A stretch of DNA of 26,420 nt, taken from positions 1 to 26,420 of the IMG/VR virus record IMGVR_UViG_3300008117_001097; one strand, given 5' to 3'. This document shows, piece after piece, positions 18,301 through 26,420 of this stretch (position 1 is its first letter; each line of letters opens with the position of its first letter). The position numbers and the translations under genes are program-made. A model generated the notes under the pieces. That model had not been told where the DNA came from. It made no database searches and saw only the letters and a list, made by a program, of their open reading frames with translations. The DNA is from a virus.

Positions 18301-19333
18301 TTCTGAAGGTCCAATTGGACTAATTGGTCCAGTAGGTTTTGATGGTTCTCAGGGTTATACAGGCTCACAGGGTGATTTAGGTTATACTGGTTCATTTGGT
18401 TATACAGGTTCTACTGGTGCAGGGTTTACCGGTTCTGTAGGTTTTGTTGGATCTTTAGGCTTTACTGGTTCTACTGGTGCAGGGTTTACTGGTTCAACTG
18501 GTTTTATCGGCTCTCAAGGCGATAAAGGATTTACAGGTTCTAGAGGTGTTTCTGGTTTTACTGGTTCAGTAGGCTTTAACGGTTCACAGGGTGATTTAGG
18601 TTACTCAGGTTCATTTGGTTATACAGGGTCTGCTGGATTTACCGGGTCAGCTGGTTATACTGGTTCACTAGGCTATTCTGGTTCTTACGGTTATACAGGA
18701 TCATTAGGCTATACTGGATCAAAAGGTGATACTGGTTATGTTGGATCTCAAGGTGGTTTCGGTGGTGCAGCATTTGAGTATGTTTACACTACAAATACAG
18801 AACATACTATAACTACTAACGGTTATTTCTCATTTAGTAATACTTCCATAGATCTTGCTAACACTCTTTATATTGATTATATCGATATATTAGGTTCTAA
18901 TTCATATAGTTTCCTCACAACTATCGATGATAGCACTAGTAATATTAAAGGTCACTTCTCAGTAAAGAACAAGTATGATAATCAAACATATGCTATGTTT
19001 GCAATTATTGGTAATCTTACTACTCATGATGATCATTTTGATGTTCCAATATCTTGGTTAAGTGGTAGTAATACTCTTACCAATTCATCTAATATAGTAA
19101 TCACTTTTGCAAGAACTGGTGATATTGGTGCAACTGGTTACACAGGTTCTATAGGTTACACCGGCTCAGTTGGATATACAGGATCAAAAGGCGACACTGC
19201 ACAAGTTAATGTAAATAGTTCTGCTCCTGCAAATTCTGCACTAGGTGCATTATGGTTAGATGTTGATGATGGAATACTAAGTGTAAATATAGGTGATGAG
19301 AGCAATACAGTATGGATTGCGGTGTCTTTCTAA
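15341..19333 (+). CDS. Collagen-like modular tail fibre 1
   Basis: 1330 residues, with AGGT before the ATG. Order: beta module (15341-15567), Gly-X-Y block, second and third beta modules (about 15776-15978 and 16191-16401; 'TGNGSNT.FTLS....NGLL..P..DYT'), Gly-X-Y, a 'TIDDSTS' module (16568-16933), a long Gly-X-Y block (about 16934-17830), a degenerate TIDDSTS module (17831-18109), Gly-X-Y (18110-18757), a full TIDDSTS module (18758-19123), a short Gly-X-Y run and a C-terminal cap ('SAPANSALGALWLD...VWIAVSF'). Gly-X-Y units are mainly [15 protein letters not shown] and GDL, so Thr or Ser is frequent and Pro rare; Lys-Gly-Asp steps could supply the salt bridges that stabilise proline-poor phage collagens. 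It should form a trimeric flexible fibre. The whole frame is intact. Confidence 0.88.
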   Translation: MALTFYSQTLSANGTANNFTLDRAVNQANSIIVSINGLVQVPDVDYTVSSTNLYLTTTPFTSSDIEIRYIELDSNTGYQGSAGVTGSTGYTGSAGATGYSGSLGSAGYQGSAGAPGGSTGYTGSIGYSGSAGPAGTVGAAGKPSKSSTYTGNGSNTQFTLSESVSDPIQIIVSVNGLLQLPTTDYTISGSTLILSAAPNNGSDIEVRYFDIVQGTVGYSGSVGYTGSVGSQGSAGYLGSVGYQGSIGFQGSAGAPGGNTGYTGSIGFTGSIGFTGSIGDIGYPYKTSRYTGNGSNTIFTLSDYTSNASHIFVFVNGLLETPETDYTVSGTTLTLGYAPPQGAEIEIRYFGLALGGTGYAGSEGDQGPVGYQGSRGATGYEGSMGYTGSKGDLGYTGSIGYTGSKGDTGNFGGASFSYRYLTDTANTDPGNGNFKFDNTSFSSISTLYINENDIFFDSSYSFLQTIDDSTSTIKGQFTITDVANTDLSSIFNIVGYHNFVSNYFIVPVAFVSGSNNYTNNANINITFARTGDRGDTGYTGSRGDAGYLGSTGYTGSKGDTGFVGSKGDTGFTGSFGYTGSKGDTGSTGFVGSFGYTGSKGDTGFTGSFGYTGSIGFTGSKGDTGFTGSFGFTGSIGYSGSEGYTGSRGSTGFTGSFGYTGSIGFTGSKGDLGYAGSIGYTGSSGYTGSLGYSGSQGNIGPLGFTGSIGFTGSSGFTGSLGFTGSIGYTGSIGTTGYVGSIGDLGYSGSIGFTGSFGYSGSEGYTGSQGDLGYTGSIGFTGSVGYDGSQGDLGYTGSIGYTGSKGDTGYDGSIGSLGYTGSFGYTGSIGFVGSTANTLYGSKVTILLDYIYNTIAFVNTSTSGIKGYIQVAEVTNTASYALFAINGGIQEYSNYASIPISWLSGSSNTFSNITSTLFTIARQGDVGDTGFSGSTGGYGFTGSIGYTGSVGVTGYDGSTGYAGSVGYVGSQGDLGYTGSIGYTGSIGFTGSEGPIGLIGPVGFDGSQGYTGSQGDLGYTGSFGYTGSTGAGFTGSVGFVGSLGFTGSTGAGFTGSTGFIGSQGDKGFTGSRGVSGFTGSVGFNGSQGDLGYSGSFGYTGSAGFTGSAGYTGSLGYSGSYGYTGSLGYTGSKGDTGYVGSQGGFGGAAFEYVYTTNTEHTITTNGYFSFSNTSIDLANTLYIDYIDILGSNSYSFLTTIDDSTSNIKGHFSVKNKYDNQTYAMFAIIGNLTTHDDHFDVPISWLSGSNTLTNSSNIVITFARTGDIGATGYTGSIGYTGSVGYTGSKGDTAQVNVNSSAPANSALGALWLDVDDGILSVNIGDESNTVWIAVSF
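15568..17830 (+). repeat. Gly-X-Y coding repeats of fibre 1 (left and central blocks)
   Basis: Degenerate 18-base-scale repeats encoding [18 protein letters not shown]-type triplets, interrupted by beta modules (15776-15978, 16191-16401) and a TIDDSTS module (16568-16933). The protein repeat is nearly exact while DNA differs at third positions, so these are not simple tandem DNA copies. Confidence 0.85.
16568..16933 (+). repeat. TIDDSTS module, copy 1
   Basis: First of five copies of a roughly 120-residue beta module running from FGGA.F.Y to FARTGD, with the core 'TIDDSTS.IKG.F'. The other copies are at 17831-18109 (degenerate first half), 18758-19123, 23179-23544 and 24516-24882. Each passes directly into Gly-X-Y triplets. 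Confidence 0.8.
18110..18757 (+). repeat. Gly-X-Y coding repeats of fibre 1 (right block)
   Basis: About 215 codons of Gly-X-Y. It contains two near-identical DNA copies about 60 bases apart (from about 18406 and 18466) encoding GSTGAGFTGS, where 'GA' is a two-residue break in the triplet register. Confidence 0.8.
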
Positions 19334-19346
19334 TGATTTTACATGT

Positions 19347-19354
19347 CATAAATA
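19347..19354 (+). promoter_or_regulatory. Late promoter CATAAATA
   Basis: Same octamer as at 15304, ending 26 bases before ATG 19381, in the 47-base gap after fibre 1. The matched spacing at both sites supports a T4-type late promoter that starts a new unit covering 19381 and the genes behind it. Confidence 0.68.
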
Positions 19355-19380
19355 TAAAAACAATGGTATTAGTCTAAGAT

Positions 19381-19758
19381 ATGGCACTCAGTTTTCCTTC
19401 TAACCCGTCCTTGAACGACATAGTTACAACAGGGGGTAGACCTTGGAAATGGGATGGATCCAGGTGGGTTCCCCAACAGATAACTGCCAACAATATAGTA
19501 ATTACAGGACCACTAACTGCTAATAGTTCTAATGGTAGTTCTGGTCAAATTTTAACATCTAACGGATATGGAATATATTGGGCTAACAATAGATTCGATG
19601 TTTTAGAAGACGTGGTAGAGGGTGATCTTTCTCTTAATCCGCCATCTAACGGACATATTGTCACTTACGTTGCGGGAGAGGATAAATATTACGTTCTACC
19701 ATTATCAGTTTCAGATACAACATTATCAAATACAGTTCTCGATGGAGGAGATTTCTAA
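19381..19758 (+). CDS. Short fibre-like protein ending LDGGDF
   Basis: 125 residues. The N-terminus 'MALSFPSNPSLNDIVTTGGR' followed by 'PWKWDGSRWVPQ' is a common opening of marine phage fibre proteins. The middle has 'SNGSSGQILTSNGYGIYWA', a fibre motif found in variant form in the next genes ('[17 protein letters not shown]'). The end LDGGDF resembles LDGGSF at the end of the next fibre. It may be a head-only fibre or an adaptor. It follows a late promoter, and its last codons GGA GGA GAT supply the ribosome site for the gene at 19759. Confidence 0.75.
   Translation: MALSFPSNPSLNDIVTTGGRPWKWDGSRWVPQQITANNIVITGPLTANSSNGSSGQILTSNGYGIYWANNRFDVLEDVVEGDLSLNPPSNGHIVTYVAGEDKYYVLPLSVSDTTLSNTVLDGGDF
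19744..19750 (+). promoter_or_regulatory. Ribosome site GGAGGAG inside the LDGGDF codons
   Basis: GGAGGAG ends eight bases before ATG 19759 and is made from the Gly-Gly-Asp codons of the previous gene's last residues. It fixes the start of the LIQIKR-headed fibre. Confidence 0.75.
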
Positions 19759-20073
19759 ATGGCTGCGTCACCAAATTTAATTCAGATTAAACGCTCGCAG
19801 ACAACAGGTACCCCAGCCTCGCTAGCGAATGGTGAATTGGCGTTCACAGCTGCTGGTAATGTTGTCTTTATAGGTAATTATGGTTCAGTTCTTCCTATTG
19901 CAGGTCAAAGAACACCTGGTACCCTTACTGCTAACCAAGCACTAGTTGCTAACAGTACAGGTTATATAGATCAAGTAAAAACTGCAAAACTTTATACAAC
20001 TACTATTACTGCAAACGGTACTAATCTGTTAATAGTTCTGGTCAACTTTTTTGGTCAACTACTGCAGCAGTAA
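19759..20073 (+). CDS. LIQIKR-headed tail fibre, N-terminal piece
   Basis: 104 residues as read; about the first 89 are native. 'PNLIQIKRSQTTGTPASLAN' followed by 'GELAFTAAGNVVFIG' is a familiar N-terminal fibre head in marine phages and is shared with the collagen-like fibre at 21796 ('[21 protein letters not shown]'), suggesting both attach to the same kind of virion site. After Asn89 (base 20025) the frame slips: the remaining residues, LLIVLVNFFGQLLQQ, are not fibre-like, whereas the frame one base away immediately reads VNSSGQLFWSTTAAVNPSYV. A single missing base near 20026 restores one fibre of about 593 residues ending at 21539. Confidence 0.8.
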   Translation: MAASPNLIQIKRSQTTGTPASLANGELAFTAAGNVVFIGNYGSVLPIAGQRTPGTLTANQALVANSTGYIDQVKTAKLYTTTITANGTNLLIVLVNFFGQLLQQ

Positions 20074-21539
20074 ATCCATCATATGTTCAGAATACAGATT
20101 CTAGAACACTCTCAGGTAATCTGTACTTTACTGCAGCAAATACTACTATTGAAAATCTCAATGTTACTACTATCAACCGTTCACCAAAACTGACACTTTC
20201 TGGTGACGTTTCTGGTAACGTTACATTTACTAACCTAGGTGATGCAGTACTTAACGTTACAGTTAATAATGCTAACGGTGTAACACTTGGTGTTGATACT
20301 GAAGGTGATTATGTTGCAGATATCTATGCTGGTAACGGTATAGTATCATTTACAGGTACTGGTGAAGGTTCAACACCTACAATTATAGTTAAAGCAGCTG
20401 ATGGTATAGTAGCTAATACTACTGGTCTATTTGCAAACGTAGATAACAGCACATTAGAACTTTCTAGTGGTGCTATCCGTGTAAAAGATAACGGTATTGC
20501 TCTCGGTACTAAAACAACTGGTGATTACGTACAGAACATAACTGCAGGTAACGGTGTTAGTGTTTCTGTAACGTCAGGTGAGAGTGCGCAACCAGTTATT
20601 GCAGCAGTAGTAGGAAGCGGTCTTAAAGCAAATACTACAGGTATTCATATTGATCCAGCTGCAGCACAAACATTTGAGTCTATTCAGGTTAATGCTACTT
20701 CAACTCTAAACGGTAACGTAGTACTTGGTAGTTCATCTCAAGATAATACTACACTTAACGGTACTTTAGTAGGATCATTACTTCCTACTACTACCAACAC
20801 ATATGACGTAGGTGGTATAGGTGCAGTTTATAATAAAGGTTACTTTACACAACTACAATTAGGTTCTTCTAGTGATTCTACTATCACTGCTTCTGCAAAT
20901 ACTATTACAGTTTATGGTTTAACAGTCAATAGTAACTTTATTGCAAATACTGGTACGGTTTATCACGACTTCTATATTGGTGGTAGTCTTTACATTACTG
21001 GTAATGCTGTATATTCAAACGTTGAATCATATGTAGTTACTGACCCGTTAATACAACTTGCAGCTAATAATACTGATACAGATCTTCTTGATATTGGTTT
21101 CTTTGGTAACTATAACACAGGTGGTGGTGCTCACGAACATACTGGTCTATTCCGTGATGCATCTGATGGTGTCTACAAGTTATTTGACGGTCTACAAGTA
21201 ACACCCACTACTTTTGTAGATACTGCTAATAACACTTATCATCAAGCAACTTTAAAAGCGTATCTTGATTCAGGTGCATTAATATCTAATGCAACTAATC
21301 TTAATATTACTGGTACAAGCTCACTAGCAGTTGCAATATCTGCTAATACTCTAACATTATCAACTGCACTTGCAGCAACATCCGGTGGTACAGGATACGG
21401 TTCATATACTACTGGTGATATTCTGGTTGCAAGTTCTTCTTCTGCACTTTCTAAACTAGCATTAGGAGCAGAAGGTTATGTACTACAATCAAACGGTACT
21501 GCTCTAGTTTATGGCTCATTAGACGGCGGTTCGTTCTAA
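20025..21539 (+). CDS. LIQIKR-headed tail fibre, C-terminal piece (after -1 frame slip)
   Basis: Open from 20025 to TAA at 21537-21539 without a usable start, so a plain gene caller leaves 20074-21539 empty. It codes for about 500 fibre residues: 'LTLSGDVSGNVTFTNLGDA', two related 'GDYV..I.AGNGV' segments (about 20310 and 20520), a 'VTDPLIQLAANNTD' to 'DIGFFGNYNTGGGAHEHTGL' segment typical of phage fibres (about 21035-21150), and a C-terminus 'SGGTGYGSYTTGDILVASSS' ... 'GYVLQSNGTALVYGSLDGGSF'. It shares the LDGG[SD]F ending with the 125-residue gene before it. It is the natural continuation of the piece at 19759. No internal stop or second slip was found. Confidence 0.85.
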   Translation, partial: SVNSSGQLFWSTTAAVNPSYVQNTDSRTLSGNLYFTAANTTIENLNVTTINRSPKLTLSGDVSGNVTFTNLGDAVLNVTVNNANGVTLGVDTEGDYVADIYAGNGIVSFTGTGEGSTPTIIVKAADGIVANTTGLFANVDNSTLELSSGAIRVKDNGIALGTKTTGDYVQNITAGNGVSVSVTSGESAQPVIAAVVGSGLKANTTGIHIDPAAAQTFESIQVNATSTLNGNVVLGSSSQDNTTLNGTLVGSLLPTTTNTYDVGGIGAVYNKGYFTQLQLGSSSDSTITASANTITVYGLTVNSNFIANTGTVYHDFYIGGSLYITGNAVYSNVESYVVTDPLIQLAANNTDTDLLDIGFFGNYNTGGGAHEHTGLFRDASDGVYKLFDGLQVTPTTFVDTANNTYHQATLKAYLDSGALISNATNLNITGTSSLAVAISANTLTLSTALAATSGGTGYGSYTTGDILVASSSSALSKLALGAEGYVLQSNGTALVYGSLDGGSF

Positions 21540-21557
21540 GAATAAAAAAGTTTTGTT

Positions 21558-21764
21558 ATGGGACCTGAATTTTTTAATATTTACGTGGACAAATTATTAG
21601 GTGGAATATCTGAGCTGACAAAGAACAATCTTATGATGTCAGCTCAGATTTCCTATTATGAGAAGCAAATAGCTTCGCTAAATAGTAAAGTTGAAGAACT
21701 ACAAAAAGCCTTAGATAAGGCTAGTTCTAAGACTAAAAAAACTGTTGACGTCACTGATTTCTAA
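21558..21764 (+). CDS. Small coiled-coil protein between fibre genes
   Basis: 68 residues; weak ribosome site. The N-terminus is MGPEFFNIYVDKLLGGISEL, then a charged helical region ('YYEKQIASLNSKVEELQKAL') with heptad-like hydrophobics, and an end 'VDVTDF'. Small proteins of this kind, with 'FN.YV.KL...I.ELTK', occur beside tail-fibre genes in marine T4-like phages. Role unknown; a connector or trimerisation helper is possible. It sits between the LIQIKR fibre and the second collagen fibre, echoing the coiled-coil protein at 10382. Confidence 0.75.
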   Translation: MGPEFFNIYVDKLLGGISELTKNNLMMSAQISYYEKQIASLNSKVEELQKALDKASSKTKKTVDVTDF

Positions 21765-21768
21765 TACG

Positions 21769-21780
21769 CAGTATATACTG
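21769..21780. promoter_or_regulatory. 12-bp perfect palindrome CAGTATATACTG
   Basis: It lies in the 31-base gap between the small coiled-coil gene and the second collagen fibre, directly before a GAGAGGG ribosome site (about 21783-21790). It could be an operator, a promoter element (TATATACT is -10-like) or chance. No T4-type late octamer is visible for this gene. Confidence 0.35.
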
Positions 21781-21795
21781 TTGTGAGAGGGCCAT

Positions 21796-25865
<4,070 letters not shown>

Positions 25866-26078
25866 GGAGGAGGTGGAGGTGGAGGAGCATCAGTAACTGT
25901 CTCTGCCACTGCACCTTTATCAGCAAACTCCGGAGACCTCTGGTGGAATTCTGATTTAGGATCATTATATCTTTACTACAATGACGGTGATACATCACAA
26001 TGGGTAGTAGCATCACCAACATTACCAGCAATAAATACTACAACAGTTGGTAAATCTATTGCTATGTCAATAGTATTT

Positions 26079-26083
26079 GGAGG
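26079..26083 (+). promoter_or_regulatory. Ribosome site GGAGG inside the last codons of fibre 2
   Basis: GGAGG is formed by the final Gly-Gly codons of fibre 2, just before its TAA, and lies 10 bases ahead of ATG 26094. Confidence 0.7.
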
Positions 26084-26093
26084 ATAATTTTTT

Positions 26094-26420
26094 ATGGCTA
26101 ATCCTAATATAGTCAATGTTTCAACAATTTATGGAAACACAGCGACACTTGCAGTTAGTACAGTGACTACAAACGTAGTTGCCAACCCATCATCTTCTGG
26201 GCAAGTTTATAAAATTAATGCGTTGACAATTGCAAATATTAACACATTATCATCTGCTGTTAGTATAAATGTAGAATACAACAATGCTGGGGCAAATACA
26301 TATCTTGCTAGAAGTGTTGCTGTTCCTGCTAACTCTTCACTTGTAGTAGTTGGCAAAGATACATCATTTTACTTGTTAGAAAATTCTTCAGTACAGTTAA
26401 CTGCTGGATCAAACAGTTCA
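26094..26420 (+). CDS. Small virion-type protein (3' end outside window)
   Basis: 109 residues visible, open to the last base. It begins MANPNIVNVSTIYGNTATLA and has 'NPSSSGQVYKINALTIANIN', 'NTYLARSVAVPANSSLVVVG' and 'KDTSFYLLENSSVQLTAGSN'. This 'MANPNIVNV..I.GNT' protein, with a 'GKV.KIN.L...N' and 'VP....LVV..KDTS.YL.E..S..L' pattern, is a familiar small structural or hypothetical protein next to fibre genes in marine T4-like phages. Function is not established. The start is fixed by GGAGG inside the previous gene. Confidence 0.78.
   Translation, partial: MANPNIVNVSTIYGNTATLAVSTVTTNVVANPSSSGQVYKINALTIANINTLSSAVSINVEYNNAGANTYLARSVAVPANSSLVVVGKDTSFYLLENSSVQLTAGSNSS

Noticed and set aside
26030-26037. 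AATAAATA as a late promoter for the gene at 26094
   Set aside because: It lies 56 bases upstream inside fibre 2 coding sequence and differs in first base from the repeated CATAAATA; AT-rich coding DNA gives such matches by chance.

Overview
The window is part of the structural late region of a T4-like tailed phage (myovirus). DNA is AT-rich and nearly every base is coding. The left end carries baseplate-wedge genes in T4 order: a gp6-like protein, a protein in the gp7 position, and a gp8-like protein. The rest is appendage genes of the kind found in marine T4-like phages that infect cyanobacteria or SAR11: a very long DUF4815-type structural protein, an S74-chaperone fibre, and collagen-like fibres. 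No host-derived metabolic gene is present to fix the host, so 'marine T4-like myovirus, cyanophage or pelagiphage type' is as far as the sequence goes.

Layout. 1-4492: gp6 (5' end cut off), gp7-position protein, gp8, linked by TAATG stop/start overlaps. 4502-10380: apparently one DUF4815-type gene of about 1950 codons, broken by an in-frame TAA at 7532 and a one-base frame slip near 8690. 10382-12565: a small coiled-coil protein, a fibre with a C-terminal self-cleaving S74 chaperone, and two small tightly packed proteins. 12559-15315, minus strand: a 918-residue protein with three glycosyltransferase domains, converging on and overlapping the end of the plus-strand operon. 15341-19333: a 1330-residue collagen-like fibre. 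19381-21539: a 125-residue fibre-like protein and a fibre of about 593 residues split by a one-base loss near 20026. 21558-21764: a second small coiled-coil protein. 21796-26087: a second collagen-like fibre of about 1430 residues, split by a one-base loss at 24221/24222. 26094 to the end: the start of another small virion-type protein.

How the genes fit together. The left genes build the baseplate wedge; the rest build what the baseplate carries. The two collagen-like genes share interchangeable modules: Gly-X-Y blocks, a 'GNGSNT..FTL' beta module, a 'TIDDSTS..KGHF..FARTGD' module found five times, and related C-terminal caps. The split fibre and the second collagen fibre share a LIQIKR head. 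T4-type late promoter octamers lie upstream of the first collagen fibre, the glycosyltransferase (opposite strand) and the 125-residue gene.

The most interesting points are: (a) a three-domain glycosyltransferase divergent from, and probably co-expressed with, a Thr/Ser-rich collagen-like fibre, which suggests but does not prove fibre glycosylation; (b) three one-base losses and one in-frame stop, all in appendage genes; (c) module shuffling with strong synonymous divergence inside the collagen repeats.
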